Assembly: GCA_027064165.1 (NCBI GenBank)
Contig: JAMOQE010000037.1
Span: 1 to 43,986, forward strand
DNA from: Thermodesulfatator sp.
Lineage (GTDB): Bacteria > Desulfobacterota > Thermodesulfobacteria > Thermodesulfobacteriales > Thermodesulfobacteriaceae
Direction: 5' to 3'
Length of the DNA: 43,986 bases
Part shown: piece by piece, positions 1 through 10,700 of the stretch
Position numbering within the stretch: the first letter of the stretch is position 1
Layout: every line of letters starts with the position of its first letter
Made by a program: the position numbers and the translations under genes
The notes under the pieces: generated by a model
The model's input: only the letters and a program-made list of their open reading frames with translations
Told to the model about the DNA's origin: nothing
The model's database searches: none

Positions 1-128
1 CTGGGGACAATGTGGAGTTAGAGGTGGAGTTAATAAAGCCTGTGGCTATGGAGGAGGGGTTGAGGTTTGCGATCAGGGAAGGAGGAAGGACAGTAGGAGC
101 AGGTGTTGTTACCAAAATCATAGAATAG
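1..128 (+). CDS. tuf: Elongation factor Tu, C-terminal end (partial)
   Basis: Only the last 41 codons are inside the window, in the frame beginning at base 3 and ending at TAG 126-128. The translated end contains [19 protein letters not shown] followed by [20 protein letters not shown], the characteristic last strands of EF-Tu domain 3. EF-Tu is the GTPase that brings aminoacyl-tRNA to the ribosome. Its position directly before rpmG, tRNA-Trp, secE and nusG is the usual bacterial arrangement, which supports the call. The GTPase domain lies outside the window. Confidence 0.96.
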   Translation, partial: GDNVELEVELIKPVAMEEGLRFAIREGGRTVGAGVVTKIIE

Positions 129-140
129 GGGAATTGAGAG

Positions 141-311
141 ATGGCAAAAAAGGGTGAAGCCAGGGTGATTATTCATCTCCAGTGCACGGAATGTAAGAGA
201 ATAAATTATACCACCACAAAAAATAGAAGGAATACTCCTGATAGGCTTGAGCTTAGAAAGTATTGTCCATGGGATAGAAAACACACTTTGCATAGAGAGG
301 TAAAAAAGTAA
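141..311 (+). CDS. rpmG: 50S ribosomal protein L33
   Basis: A 56-codon gene that starts 12 bases after the tuf stop; a purine-rich stretch (GGGGAATTGAGAG) before the ATG can serve as ribosome binding site. The product matches L33 through [15 protein letters not shown], then [12 protein letters not shown] and HTLHREV. L33 is a small protein of the large ribosomal subunit near the E site. Zinc-binding forms carry two CxxC pairs. Here the first pair is intact (Cys15, Cys18), but the second reads Cys42-Pro-Trp-Asp45, so the fourth ligand is Asp instead of Cys. The gene is followed at once by tRNA-Trp and is probably co-transcribed with it and with secE-nusG. Confidence 0.95.
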   Translation: MAKKGEARVIIHLQCTECKRINYTTTKNRRNTPDRLELRKYCPWDRKHTLHREVKK

Positions 312-316
312 GTGGT

Positions 317-393
317 AGGCCAGTAGCTCAACTTGGTAGAGCATCGGACTCCAAATCCGAAGGTTGGGGGTTCGAGTCCCTCCTGGCCTGCCA
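317..393 (+). tRNA. trnW: tRNA-Trp (anticodon CCA)
   Basis: A complete cloverleaf can be drawn. The acceptor stem is AGGCCAG (317-323) with CTGGCCT (383-389). The D arm is around GCTC...GAGC. The anticodon stem is TCGGA (344-348) with TCCGA (356-360), and the anticodon CCA is at 351-353. The T arm is GGGGGTTCGAGTCCCTC. Discriminator G390 is followed by an encoded CCA tail at 391-393. The anticodon reads UGG, tryptophan. Location between rpmG and secE is typical of many bacteria. Confidence 0.97.
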
Positions 394-418
394 CTTTTTA
401 TATTTTTAGGGAAAGGAA

Positions 419-697
419 ATGGCAAAAGCAAGGGCAACGAAAGTAGGAAAGAGTGTAAAAGAAGGTGTTAAGGTTGGTAAAAACAGTTTGAAGTCGGTTC
501 AAAGTCTAAATTTTATAGATAAAGCTATAACTTTTTTAAAAGAAGTAAAAATAGAGGCCAAAAAAATCACCTGGCCTGAGAGAAAACAGGTTTTGATGAC
601 TGCTCTTATGGTGACGGTTTTTAGTGTGTTTGTAGGTGCATATTTGGGATTGCTTGATGCTATTTATAATTTTATATTATCCCTTGTGATGAGGTAA
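419..697 (+). CDS. secE: Preprotein translocase subunit SecE
   Basis: SecE is the small clamp subunit of the SecYEG protein-export channel in the inner membrane. The 92-residue product has a basic N-terminal extension, then the SecE signature FLKEVKIEAKKITWPERK (residues about 39-56). One membrane helix follows (residues about 60-88, MTALMVTVFSVFVGAYLGLL). It is the short single-helix form found in most bacteria. The start is supported by GGAAAGGA just upstream. It lies between tRNA-Trp and nusG, the usual neighbours. Confidence 0.96.
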   Translation: MAKARATKVGKSVKEGVKVGKNSLKSVQSLNFIDKAITFLKEVKIEAKKITWPERKQVLMTALMVTVFSVFVGAYLGLLDAIYNFILSLVMR

Positions 698-703
698 GGG
701 AAA

Positions 704-1231
704 GTGGGAGCTATCTGGTATTCAATTCAGGTGTGGTCTGGAAAAGAAAAAGAGGTGAGTGAAAGAGTAAAGGATCTTTTTCGAGAAAGAGGATGGGAAG
801 GTAAACTTGAGAGGCTTTTTGTGCCACCTCCTAAAGAAATAGAGGTGTTTTTTTCTCCAGAAAAGCATTATACTCAAAGATTTTATTCTGGATATTTTCT
901 GATATTGGCAGAGCTTGATGAGGAAATGAGGGAAGCAATTAAAGGGATTGATGGTGTGCTTGATATAGTAGGTGGTGATAAAATCTATTATTTCAGGGCA
1001 GAAGAAGTAGAAAAGCTTATCTCTCAGCTTACAGTAGAAGAGATCAAGCCCAAGCCCAGGTATCAATTTTTGCAGGGTGATAGAGTCAGGATTACAGAAG
1101 GGCCATTTGCCAATTTTATAGGAGTTGTAGATGAGGTAAAACCGGATAAGGGTAAGGTAAGGGTTCTTGTTAGTATATTTGGTAGAGAGACTCCAGTAGA
1201 AATAGAATTTACGCACTTACAGAAGATTTAA
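704..1231 (+). CDS. nusG: Transcription termination/antitermination protein NusG
   Basis: NusG binds RNA polymerase and links it to ribosomes and Rho. The 175-residue product opens with the NGN domain (WYSIQVWSGKEKEVSERVKD). It has the conserved RFYSGYFLI stretch and ends with a KOW domain (GDRVRITEGPFANFIGVVDEV, residues about 122-145). The start codon is GTG at 704, six bases after the secE stop, with AAGGGAAA upstream; starting there preserves the WYSIQ motif near the N-terminus. Length is normal for the family. It is co-directional with secE and rplK and very likely in one transcript. Confidence 0.97.
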   Translation: MGAIWYSIQVWSGKEKEVSERVKDLFRERGWEGKLERLFVPPPKEIEVFFSPEKHYTQRFYSGYFLILAELDEEMREAIKGIDGVLDIVGGDKIYYFRAEEVEKLISQLTVEEIKPKPRYQFLQGDRVRITEGPFANFIGVVDEVKPDKGKVRVLVSIFGRETPVEIEFTHLQKI

Positions 1232-1247
1232 GGAGGGTTGAGGAAGT

Positions 1248-1673
1248 ATGGCTAAGAAAGTAGTCGCTCAGATAAAACTTCAGATACCTGCGGGGCAGGC
1301 AAGTCCTGCACCTCCGGTTGGTCCTGCTCTGGGTCAACATGGTGTAAACATAATGGAGTTTGTGAAGGCTTTTAATGAGAAGACTCGTGGTCAGGAAGGT
1401 ATGATAATTCCTGTTATAATTACTGTTTATCAGGATAGGTCTTTTACTTTTGAGCTTAAAACTCCACCTGCTTCAGTACTTCTCAAGAAAGCTGCTGGTA
1501 TAGAAAAGGGTGCTCATAGTACTAAGAAAGAAATTGTAGGAAAGGTTACCAGAAAACAGGTGGAAGAGATTGCCAGAATGAAGATGCCAGACCTTAATAC
1601 AACTGATTTAGAGGCAGCAATGAGGATGATAGAGGGTACAGCCAAAAGCATGGGTATAGAAATTGTAGACTAA
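1248..1673 (+). CDS. rplK: 50S ribosomal protein L11
   Basis: L11 forms part of the GTPase-associated centre of the large subunit together with L10 and L7/L12. The 141-residue product has the proline-rich N-terminal segment ([20 protein letters not shown], residues about 13-32) and the C-terminal rRNA-binding domain. The latter includes the [18 protein letters not shown] region. It starts with ATG after AGGAGGGTTGAGGAAGT. It is followed 13 bases later by rplA, the conserved L11 operon order. Confidence 0.98.
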   Translation: MAKKVVAQIKLQIPAGQASPAPPVGPALGQHGVNIMEFVKAFNEKTRGQEGMIIPVIITVYQDRSFTFELKTPPASVLLKKAAGIEKGAHSTKKEIVGKVTRKQVEEIARMKMPDLNTTDLEAAMRMIEGTAKSMGIEIVD

Positions 1674-1686
1674 AGGAGAGGAGAAG

Positions 1687-2409
1687 ATGGCAAGGCGTGG
1701 AAAAAAGTATAGAGAAGCTCTTGCAAAGATTGATAGAACCAAGAAATACACTTTTGAAGAAGCGGTTAAGCTTGCTTTAGACACGGCCTATGCTAATTTT
1801 GACGAGACAGTAGAGGTGGCTGTTAATCTTGGGGTTGATCCCAGGCATGCTGATCAGATGGTAAGGGGTTCTGTTGTTCTTCCTCATGGGACTGGTAAGC
1901 CTGTTAGAGTGCTTGTATTTGCTAAAGGAGAGAAGGCAAAGGAGGCCCAGGAAGCTGGTGCTGATTATGTAGGTGATGAGGATTTAATAAAGAAGATCCA
2001 GCAGGAGGGGTGGCTTGAATTTGACAGGGTAATTGCTACTCCTGATATGATGCCTGCTGTGAGCAAGCTTGGGAAGATTCTTGGCCCTCGCGGGCTTATG
2101 CCAAGTTCTAAGACGGGTACAGTAACTTTTGATGTAGCGAGGGCTGTTAAGGAGGTAAAGGCTGGAAAAATAGATTTTAAGGTGGACAGGGGTGGTGTGG
2201 TACATGTGCCAGTAGGTAAAGTATCTTTTGGTGAAAAGAAAATTTTAGAAAATCTTGCAGCTTTTTTTGATGCCTTACTTAAGGCAAAGCCACCTGCAGC
2301 TAAAGGGCAGTATATAAAGGGAATAACTATTTCCACTACTATGGGACCGGGGATAAAGGTAGATCCAAACGATGTAAGAGAGCTTATAAAGAACTATTCT
2401 GGAGACTAA
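1687..2409 (+). CDS. rplA: 50S ribosomal protein L1
   Basis: L1 forms the mobile stalk that helps release deacylated tRNA. In many bacteria it represses the L11-L1 transcript. The 240-residue product is full length. It contains [24 protein letters not shown], and the family signature around [32 protein letters not shown] precedes the ATG. It is the second gene of the rplK-rplA pair; the L10 leader region lies between it and rplJ. Confidence 0.98.
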   Translation: MARRGKKYREALAKIDRTKKYTFEEAVKLALDTAYANFDETVEVAVNLGVDPRHADQMVRGSVVLPHGTGKPVRVLVFAKGEKAKEAQEAGADYVGDEDLIKKIQQEGWLEFDRVIATPDMMPAVSKLGKILGPRGLMPSSKTGTVTFDVARAVKEVKAGKIDFKVDRGGVVHVPVGKVSFGEKKILENLAAFFDALLKAKPPAAKGQYIKGITISTTMGPGIKVDPNDVRELIKNYSGD

Positions 2410-2411
2410 AT

Positions 2412-2553
2412 AAGCCCCGTGAGTTCAATCCTTTTTAAGGGTTGCTCTTGGGGCCTGAGAGAGTAGGTGCCCTGGGAGGGCTTAAATGAGGGAGCTCCCT
2501 CAGCCTGCTTGAGGCGAAAGGGTACCCTTTCAGAAGCTTTTAATTTTGTTTTA
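2412..2553 (+). promoter_or_regulatory. Ribosomal protein L10 leader
   Basis: The 158 bases between rplA and rplJ hold structured sequence instead of a gene. Recognisable elements are AGAGAGTAGGTGCCC (about 2457-2471), close to the AGUAGGUG element of bacterial L10 leaders, and a CCTGCTTGAGGC segment further on. A perfect 16-base palindrome TGAGGGAGCTCCCTCA lies at 2487-2502. In known leaders the L10-(L12) complex binds this RNA and represses rplJL translation. The placement just before rplJ fits; the fold was read by eye. Confidence 0.8.
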
Positions 2554-2567
2554 AAAGGAGGTTGGCC

Positions 2568-3095
2568 TTGCTTACCAGGGCTCAAAAGGAAGAGATTGTA
2601 AAGAGTTTAAGAGAGAAATTTGAAAAGGCAGAAGGTGTATTTGTAACAACTTTTCGTGGTTTTACAGCGATTGAGAGCAATGAGATAAGGAAGCTTGTAA
2701 AGGAAAAAGGGGGAGAATTCAGGGTAGTAAAAAATAATTTAATAAGGATTGCTTCTAAGAATACTTCTGTAGAGCCTGTAATGGAATTTGTAGAGGGTCC
2801 TACAGCACTTGTGCTTGCCTATGAGGATCCGGTGGAGGTGGCTAAGGTACTTAAAGAGTTTGTAGATAACCACGAGTCTTTAAAGGTTAATGGTTTTGTA
2901 ATAAGTGGTAAACCTTACGAAGGAAAGAGCATAGAAGATTTGGCGAAGTTGCCTCCAAGAGAGGTACTTCTTGCACAGGTGCTTGGCACCATTCAGGCGC
3001 CCCTTGCAAATTTTGTGGGAGTGCTTTCAGCAGTGCTTAGAAACTTTCTTTATGTGCTTAAGGCTATTGAAGAAAAGAAAAAACAAGCTCAGTAA
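2568..3095 (+). CDS. rplJ: 50S ribosomal protein L10
   Basis: L10 anchors the L7/L12 dimers on the ribosomal stalk and acts as the autogenous repressor of its own operon. The product begins LTRAQKEEIVKSLREKF and includes the conserved FRGFTAIESNEIRKLV and VVKNNLIRIA segments. The C-terminal helix that docks L12 is rich in Lys and Gln. I chose TTG at 2568 as start because AAGGAGG at 2555-2561 then has a six-base spacing. An earlier in-frame TTG at 2562 touches the Shine-Dalgarno sequence and would add only two residues. The gene is about 175 residues, normal length. Confidence 0.96.
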   Translation: MLTRAQKEEIVKSLREKFEKAEGVFVTTFRGFTAIESNEIRKLVKEKGGEFRVVKNNLIRIASKNTSVEPVMEFVEGPTALVLAYEDPVEVAKVLKEFVDNHESLKVNGFVISGKPYEGKSIEDLAKLPPREVLLAQVLGTIQAPLANFVGVLSAVLRNFLYVLKAIEEKKKQAQ

Positions 3096-3128
3096 AAAAA
3101 ATTGAAAAAAATAAGGAGGGGTTAAGAG

Positions 3129-3518
3129 ATGGCAGTAACCAAAGAAGAAGTAATTGAGTTTATTTCTAACATGAGTGTCCTTGAGCTTGCAGAGTTTATT
3201 AAAGAGCTTGAGGAAAAATTTGGAGTAAGTGCAGCTGCACCTGTAGCAGCAGTGGCAGCTGTACCTGGAGCAGCTGCTGGTGCTGAAGCTGCTCCTCAGG
3301 AAGAAAAGACAGAATTTGATGTAGTCCTTACTGAAATTGGTGGCAATAAGATTCAGGTGATTAAGGCTGTAAGAGAAATCACAGGTCTTGGACTTAAAGA
3401 GGCCAAAGAGCTTGTTGAGTCTGCTCCCAAACCTGTAAAAACAGGCGTTTCCAAGGAAGAAGCCGAGGAAATTAAAAAGAAGTTAGAAGAAGCAGGAGCC
3501 AAGGTAGAAATTAAATAA
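3129..3518 (+). CDS. rplL: 50S ribosomal protein L7/L12
   Basis: L7/L12 is the multi-copy stalk protein that recruits and stimulates translation GTPases. The 129-residue product has the N-terminal dimerisation/L10-binding domain ([26 protein letters not shown]). An Ala/Pro-rich flexible hinge follows ([20 protein letters not shown], about residues 36-55). The globular C-terminal domain carries the [14 protein letters not shown] helix that contacts factors. AGGAGGGG lies before the ATG. It closes the rplJ-rplL pair before a hairpin that separates it from rpoB. Confidence 0.98.
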   Translation: MAVTKEEVIEFISNMSVLELAEFIKELEEKFGVSAAAPVAAVAAVPGAAAGAEAAPQEEKTEFDVVLTEIGGNKIQVIKAVREITGLGLKEAKELVESAPKPVKTGVSKEEAEEIKKKLEEAGAKVEIK

Positions 3519-3552
3519 TTTTATGCAATTTTTTTTCAAAAACACGTATTTT

Positions 3553-3600
3553 CAGGGTTTTCCTCTGCCAAACAGAGGAAAACCCTGCTTTTCTTTTTTT
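3553..3600 (+). terminator. Intrinsic terminator/attenuator between rplL and rpoB
   Basis: A perfect 15-bp stem: CAGGGTTTTCCTCTG at 3553-3567 pairs with its reverse complement at 3573-3587 around a five-base loop. A T-rich tail follows (CTTTTCTTTTTTT). This is a canonical intrinsic terminator. Because rpoB follows in the same direction with no clear promoter of its own, it more likely attenuates, reducing rpoBC expression relative to rplJL as seen in other bacteria. Confidence 0.88.
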
Positions 3601-3626
3601 AAATTTCTAAGGAGGGGATCAGTACC

Positions 3627-6600
3627 ATGTCTGCCAATAATAAATTAAGAATCAGGAAAAATTTCGGTAAGGTCAAACAAATAAGAGATCTTCCGGATCT
3701 TTTAAAAATACCCAAGGATTCTTATAAAAATTTTCTTCAGGCTCATACCCCTCCGGATAGGCGTCAGGATATAGGGATTCACAGGTGTTTGAAGAGTGTT
3801 TTTCCTATTAAAGACTATTCAGAAACTGCTGTACTTGAATATCTGGATTATAAAGTTCTTGATCCTGAATATACTCCAGATGAGGCCAAGGAAAAGGGCC
3901 TTACTTATGAAGTAGCTTTAAAACTCAGAGTAAGACTTGTAACTTATGACCTTGATCCAGAGACAGGAGTTAAAAGTATAAGGGATGCCAAGGAGCAGGA
4001 GCTTTATTTTGGAACCATTCCCATGATGACAGAAGACGGAAGGTTTATTGTAAATGGTACGGAGAGGGCAGTTGTTAATCAAATTCAGAGATCACCGGGT
4101 GTAATTTTTGAGAGAGATAAGACCCATGCCAAGTCAGGCAGGCTGACTTATATAGGAAGAGTGATTCCTGTTAAGGGATCCTGGGTGGATTTTATATACG
4201 ATTATAGAGGAAGATTTTTAGTAAGGATTGACAAGAGAAAAAATATTTCTGCTACTCTGTTTTTGCGTGCTATGGGAATGGACGAAAAAGAAATCCTTTC
4301 TCTTTTCTATCCAACAGAAACAGTCTATATTCTTGATGAGGGAATAGAGAAAGAAATTGATTATGAGCTTATAGCAGGGAAAAAAAGTCCTATTGATATA
4401 ATAAACCCGGAGACAGGTGAAGTAATTGTTAGAAAGGGAAGGGTAATTAGCCTTGGACTTGTTAGGAGGCTTAAAAAGGCAGGAATAAAGACACTCAGAC
4501 TTCCTGACAAGGAACTTCTCGGGAAAATTGCAGCTGAAGATGTAATAGATAAAGAGACGGGAGAGGTTATTCTTTCTGTAAACGAAGAAATTACGAAGGA
4601 GAAGCTTCAGCTTCTGAGAGAAAAAGGTGTAAAGAAAATAAAGATTCTTTTTACTGATCGGCAAAAGTATAGTCTTAATTTGAGAGACATGCTTAAGGCT
4701 GATAAGGCGAAGACACAGAAGGAGGCCTTGATAGAAATTTATAGAAAGATGAGGCCTTCAAGTCCTGTTACTGAGGAGGTTGCTGAGGCTTATTTCAGGT
4801 CCCTTTTCTTTGATCCAGCAACGTATGATCTTTCTGAAATAGGGCGTTATAAGATAAACCTGAGGCTTAATCTTGATATCCCGATAACCCAGAGAATTTT
4901 GACAAAAGAAGATGTAATTGCCATTATAAAAGAGCTTATCAGGTTGAAAGAGATTGAAGGAGAGGACGACGATATTGACAGCTTAGCAAACCGTAGAGTA
5001 AGGTCTGTGGGTGAGCTGGTAGAAAATCAATTTATGATTGGGCTTATGAGAATGGAAAGGATTATTAAGGAAAAGCTTCAGCTACAGGAAATAGAAAACA
5101 TAACTCCAGCAGAGCTTATTAATAGTAAACCAGTGACTGCTGCTGTAAAGGAATTTTTTGCTCAGGGCCAGCTCTCGCAGTTTATGGATCAAACTAATGT
5201 GCTTTCCATGCTTACTCATAAGAGGAGGCTTTCTGCCCTTGGTCCAGGAGGTCTTACCAGGGAAAGGGCTGGTTTTGAAGTGCGAGATGTGCATCCCAGT
5301 CATTATGGAAGGATTTGTCCTATTGAGACTCCAGAAGGCCCGAATATTGGACTTATTGTGTCTCCAACTACCTATGCTCAGACAAATGCCTATGGTTTTC
5401 TTGAGACACCTTATAGGCTGGTAAAAAATGGAAAGGTTACCAATCAGGTAATCTATTTAAATGCTGCAGAGGAAAAAGATCTGGTTATTGGCCAGTCTAC
5501 CATTCGTATAGACAAAGAAGGCAATATACTTGATGAATATGTGCCAGCCAGAAAAAATGGAGAATTTATTATTGCCCATAGGAACGAAGTGGACCTTATA
5601 GATCTTTTCCCTGCTCAGGTAGTAAGTGTATCTACTTCTCTTATTCCCTTTCTTGAGCACGATGACGCAAATCGTGCTCTTATGGGATCAAACATGCAGA
5701 GGCAGGCAGTGCCACTTATTATTCCCAAGGCACCGCTTATAGGTTCCGGGATAGAAAAAAGCGTAGCCAGAAATTCCGGACTTCTTCTTGTAGCAGAGGG
5801 AGACGGAGTGGTAGAAGATGTTGACAGTAAAAGGATAATTGTTAGATATGATGCTAAAAATGGAGGTTTACCTGAAATAAAGGTATATGAACTTGTAAAG
5901 TGGAAAAAATCCAATCAGAATACTACTTTTAACCAGAGACCTCTTGTAAGGCCGGGGCAAAGAGTCAAAAAGGGAGATATTTTAGCTGATGGGCCTTCTA
6001 TGGACAGGGGTGAGCTTGCCCTGGGTAAAGATGTGCTTGTTGCTTTTATGCCTTGGAGAGGATATAACTTTGAAGATTCAATTATTATTTCTGAACGCCT
6101 GGTAAAGGACGATGTTTTTACTTCCATCCATATAGAAGAGTTTGAGTGCATTGCAAGGGAGACCAAGCTGGGAAAGGAGGAAATTACAAGGGATCTTCCC
6201 AATGTGGGAGAAGAATTTCTGGCTAATCTTGATGAGAGTGGAATAGTAAAAATAGGAAGCTATGTAAAACCGGGTGACATTCTGGTAGGGAAAGTAACTC
6301 CTAAAGGGGAACAGACTCTTACGCCAGAGGAAAAGCTTTTAAGGGCCATTTTTGGAGAAAAGGCAAAGGATGTAAAGGATACTTCTTTGAGAGTTCCTGC
6401 TGGAATTGAGGGAATAGTGATAGACACTAAAGTACTTACCAGAAAGGGACTTGAAAAAGATTCAAGGGCAAAGGAAAAGGAAACAGAGCTTGTATCCTAT
6501 CTTCTCAGAAATCAGGCAAAGGTGCTTGAAGTTTTAAGAAGGAGTGTAATACATAAACTTGCTAAGGTCCTTGAAGGAGAGGTAGCAGCTGGTAAGCTTC

Positions 6601-7712
6601 AGATAGAAGACGAGGTGTATCTGAAGAAAAAAGATCCTCTTACTTTGGAAAATCTTCTTAAGATTCCTGCATCGCTTCTGTCCAAGGTAAAAGAAGTGGT
6701 ACCTGCTCACAAAAAAGACATTGTTTCAGAGATCCTTAGTGCTTATGAGAAAAAAAGAAGAGAGATTGTAGCAGAATACGAAGAAAAAATAAACAAGGTA
6801 AAGAAAGGAGACGAGCTTCCTCCGGGTGTTTTGAAGGTGGTAAAAGTGTATGTGGCTATGAAGAGGAAACTTCAACCAGGAGACAAAATGGCAGGAAGAC
6901 ACGGAAATAAAGGAGTGGTCTCAAAAATAGTGCCTGTAGAAGATATGCCTTATTTATCTGATGGTACTCCGGTTGACATTATTCTTTCTCCTCTTGGAGT
7001 TCCCTCTCGTATGAACATTGGACAGCTCCTTGAAACCCACCTTGGTTGGGCCTGTAAAGAACTTGGGAAAAAGATTGCCAGGCTTGCTGAGGAATATCAG
7101 GTGGAGGCAGTAAAAGCATTGCTGAAGGAAATTTTTTATGAAGACGAATATGAAGAGCTTGTGGAAGGTAAGAGTGATGAAGAGATTCTTGAGCTTGCCA
7201 AGGGATTTATAGATGGTATTCACATTGCAACTCCTGTTTTTGCAGGGGCAAAGGAGGAAGAAATCAAGAAGTGGTTAAGATTGGCTGGTCTTAATGAGAG
7301 TGGTGTAACCACCCTTTACAACGGTATGACTGGTGAGCCTTTTAAAGAACCTGTAACAGTGGGATACATGCACATGTTAAAGCTTCATCACCTGGTTGAT
7401 GATAAGATTCATGCCCGTTCTACAGGTCCTTATTCTCTTATTACCCAGCAGCCACTTGGTGGAAAGTCCCAGTTTGGTGGACAGAGGCTGGGTGAGATGG
7501 AGGTGTGGGCTATTGAGGCTTATGGTGCAGCTTATACCTTGCACGAGTTTCTCACTGTAAAGAGTGACGATGTGGAAGGTAGGGCAAAGATGTATGAGAA
7601 GCTGGTGAAGGGGAATAACTTTTTAGAAGGTGGTATGCCTGAAAGCTTCAGGGTGCTTATGAAGGAGCTTCAGGGGCTTTGTCTTAACATAGAACTTATA
7701 GAAGAGGACTAA
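3627..7712 (+). CDS. rpoB: DNA-directed RNA polymerase subunit beta
   Basis: Beta subunit of the core RNA polymerase; with beta' it forms the catalytic cleft. The 1361-residue product is full length. It shows the fork/rifampicin region (QLSQFMDQ, then [20 protein letters not shown], around residues 515-545), followed by [20 protein letters not shown]. It also has the GYNFEDSI stretch and the C-terminal [13 protein letters not shown] and [21 protein letters not shown] motifs. Positions equivalent to E. coli D516, H526 and S531 carry the usual residues, so rifampicin sensitivity would be expected. AGGAGGGG precedes the ATG. rpoC follows after 26 bases. Confidence 0.99.
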   Translation: MSANNKLRIRKNFGKVKQIRDLPDLLKIPKDSYKNFLQAHTPPDRRQDIGIHRCLKSVFPIKDYSETAVLEYLDYKVLDPEYTPDEAKEKGLTYEVALKLRVRLVTYDLDPETGVKSIRDAKEQELYFGTIPMMTEDGRFIVNGTERAVVNQIQRSPGVIFERDKTHAKSGRLTYIGRVIPVKGSWVDFIYDYRGRFLVRIDKRKNISATLFLRAMGMDEKEILSLFYPTETVYILDEGIEKEIDYELIAGKKSPIDIINPETGEVIVRKGRVISLGLVRRLKKAGIKTLRLPDKELLGKIAAEDVIDKETGEVILSVNEEITKEKLQLLREKGVKKIKILFTDRQKYSLNLRDMLKADKAKTQKEALIEIYRKMRPSSPVTEEVAEAYFRSLFFDPATYDLSEIGRYKINLRLNLDIPITQRILTKEDVIAIIKELIRLKEIEGEDDDIDSLANRRVRSVGELVENQFMIGLMRMERIIKEKLQLQEIENITPAELINSKPVTAAVKEFFAQGQLSQFMDQTNVLSMLTHKRRLSALGPGGLTRERAGFEVRDVHPSHYGRICPIETPEGPNIGLIVSPTTYAQTNAYGFLETPYRLVKNGKVTNQVIYLNAAEEKDLVIGQSTIRIDKEGNILDEYVPARKNGEFIIAHRNEVDLIDLFPAQVVSVSTSLIPFLEHDDANRALMGSNMQRQAVPLIIPKAPLIGSGIEKSVARNSGLLLVAEGDGVVEDVDSKRIIVRYDAKNGGLPEIKVYELVKWKKSNQNTTFNQRPLVRPGQRVKKGDILADGPSMDRGELALGKDVLVAFMPWRGYNFEDSIIISERLVKDDVFTSIHIEEFECIARETKLGKEEITRDLPNVGEEFLANLDESGIVKIGSYVKPGDILVGKVTPKGEQTLTPEEKLLRAIFGEKAKDVKDTSLRVPAGIEGIVIDTKVLTRKGLEKDSRAKEKETELVSYLLRNQAKVLEVLRRSVIHKLAKVLEGEVAAGKLQIEDEVYLKKKDPLTLENLLKIPASLLSKVKEVVPAHKKDIVSEILSAYEKKRREIVAEYEEKINKVKKGDELPPGVLKVVKVYVAMKRKLQPGDKMAGRHGNKGVVSKIVPVEDMPYLSDGTPVDIILSPLGVPSRMNIGQLLETHLGWACKELGKKIARLAEEYQVEAVKALLKEIFYEDEYEELVEGKSDEEILELAKGFIDGIHIATPVFAGAKEEEIKKWLRLAGLNESGVTTLYNGMTGEPFKEPVTVGYMHMLKLHHLVDDKIHARSTGPYSLITQQPLGGKSQFGGQRLGEMEVWAIEAYGAAYTLHEFLTVKSDDVEGRAKMYEKLVKGNNFLEGGMPESFRVLMKELQGLCLNIELIEED

Positions 7713-7738
7713 AAATATAAAAAGGGGGTGTCCTCATA

Positions 7739-10700
7739 ATGAAGGAACTTTTAAACATTTTAGAAAAACCAAAGGACTTAATGAAAATACGGGCTATTAA
7801 AATATCTCTTGCCTCTCCGGAGCAGATAAGGGAGTGGAGCTATGGAGAGGTAAAAAAGCCCGAGACCATAAACTATCGTACTCTCAAGCCTGAAAGAGAT
7901 GGTCTTTTCTGTGCCAAAATTTTTGGTCCTGTAAGGGATTATGAGTGTCTCTGCGGAAAGTATCGCGGGATGAAACATAGAGGCGTGATTTGTGAGAAGT
8001 GCGGTGTTGAAGTGATTCAGAGCAAGGTGAGAAGGGAAAGAATGGGGCATATAGAACTTGCTGCTCCTGTAGCTCACATCTGGTATCTGAGAAGTATTCC
8101 CAGTAAAATAGGCCTTCTTCTTAATATGACGCTTAAAGAGGTGGAATCCATTCTTTATCTTGAAAAGTATGTGGTGGTGGAAAGCGAGATAGAGGATTAT
8201 CCCAAGGGTAAAATTCTTAAAGAAGACGAGTATTATGAGCTTAAAGAAAGATATGGAGACAGGATAAAGATAGAGACCGGTGCAGAAGCTATTTACGAGC
8301 TTTTAAAGGGCATTGACCTTGATAAGGAAGCCCAGTCCATTATGGCTGAAATGCAAGCTACTCATAGTGAGGCCAAGAGGAAAAAGCTTGGAAAGAGGCT
8401 TCAGCTTATAAGGGCTTTTAAGCAGTCAGGTAATAAACCTGAGTGGATGATTTTGCATGTAATTCCGGTGATTCCTCCAGAACTTAGGCCCCTTGTACCT
8501 CTTGAAGGAGGAAGGTTTGCTACTTCTGACCTTAATGACCTTTATCGTAGAGTGATAAACAGGAATGTGCGTTTAAAGAAGCTTATAGATCTTGATGCTC
8601 CTGAGATTATTCTTAAGAACGAGAAAAGGATGCTTCAGGAGGCAGTGGATGCGCTTTTTGACAATGGAAGAAGGGGAAGGCCTGTGACAGGCCCTAACAG
8701 GAGGCCACTTAAGAGCCTTTCTGATGTATTAAAAGGAAAGCAGGGGCGTTTCAGGCAGAATCTTCTTGGAAAGAGAGTAGATTTTTCCGGAAGGTCTGTG
8801 ATTGTGGCAGGGCCTGAGCTTCGTATGCACCAGTGTGGTCTTCCCAAAAAAATGGCACTTGAGCTTTTTAAGCCTTACATCTACGGCTGGCTTGAGAAAC
8901 ACGGCTATGCTACAAATATAAAAACAGCTAAAAGGCTTGTTGAAGAAGAACATCCAGCTGTATGGGATGCCCTTGAAGAAATAGTGAAGGAATATCCCAT
9001 AATGCTAAACCGTGCTCCCACACTCCACAGGCTTGGAATCCAGGCCTTTGAGCCGGTCCTCATTGATACCAAGGCTATACAGCTTCATCCCCTTGTATGT
9101 GTGGCTTATAATGCAGACTTTGATGGAGATCAGATGGCGGTACATGTGCCTCTTTCTGTTGAGGCACAGACAGAAAATAGAGTATTAATTCTTTCTACAA
9201 ATAACATTCTTCTTCCGGCAAACGGCATTCCTGTAGTCTATCCCACCCAGGATATGGTTCTTGGTATTTATTATATGACTCTTGAGAGGCCTTTTGCCAG
9301 GGGAGAAGGAAAGGTCTTTAAAGATAAAGACGAGGTTATTCTGGCCTATCAGACAGGTGAGGTTGATCTTCAGGCCAAGATAAAGGTGAGGATTGATGGT
9401 AAGCTTGTTGAGACTACAGTGGGAAGGGTAATTTTTTCTACTATTGTACCTGAGGAGATCCCTTTTGAAGAATATAATAAGCCTTTGAGAAAAAAGGAAC
9501 TTCAGCAGCTTATTAATATTTCTTATCGTAGAGCGGGTTTAAAAAAGACGGTGATTTTTGCTGACAGGTTAAAGGACCTCGGTTTTTATCAAGCAACAGA
9601 GTCTGGCCTTTCTATTTCAGTGGATTATCTCACTATTCCCAAGAAAAAAGCAGAGATCATTGCTGAGGCTGAAAAGAAAATTGCAGAAATCTGGGAACAG
9701 TACAGAGAGGGTCTTATTACAGAAAGTGAGCGTTATAACAAGGCTATAGACATCTGGTCCAATGCTACTGAAAGAGTAACTGAGGAAATGATAAAGGAGA
9801 TGGAGTCCAGGGTTTATGAGGGGCCAAATGGTGAGAAGGTGATTGGTCCGAGTTTGAATCCGGTTTACATTATGGCATTTTCTGGTGCTCGTGGATCAAA
9901 GGATCAGATCCGTCAGCTTGCTGGAATGAGAGGACTTATGGCAAAGCCCTCTGGAGAGATTATTGAGACGCCAATTAAGAGCAATTTTAGAGAAGGTCTT
10001 TCAGTGCTTGAATATTTTGTTTCCACTCACGGTGCCCGTAAGGGACTGGCTGATACTGCTCTTAAGACTGCCAATGCCGGTTATCTTACAAGAAAACTTG
10101 TTGATGTTGCTCAGGACTGCATAGTTACTGAGGAGGACTGCGGCACAATTGACGGCATAGAAGTGGGACATCTTATTGAAGGTGGAGAGATTATTGAACC
10201 TGTGTGGGATAGGGTGCTTGGAAGGGTTGCACTTGAGGACATTGTGGATCCTGTAACAGGAGAGGTGCTTGTCAAGGCTGATGAAGAAATAGATGAAAAG
10301 GCAGTGGAAAAGCTTAAGGCAGCAGGAATTGAGAAGGTGACTATAAGGTCTGTGCTTACCTGTGAGGCAAAATACGGTGTATGTAGGAAGTGCTATGGAA
10401 GGGACCTTGCTACAGGAAGGCTTGTGGAGATAGGCGAGGCTGTGGGTATAATTGCAGCCCAGTCCATTGGCGAGCCCGGGACTCAGCTTACCATGAGAAC
10501 CTTCCACATCGGAGGAGCAGTTGGTAAGGCACTTGAACAGAGCGAACATAGAGCCCAGTCCCAGGGAATTGTAAGATTTTTCAATTTGCGAACAGTTGAA
10601 AGGCCTGATGGTACCCTTATAGTGCTTAATCGTCAGGGAGAAATTGCTATTGAAGGGCCTGATGGAAGAATAGTTGAGCGTTATCCTGTTATTTATGGTG

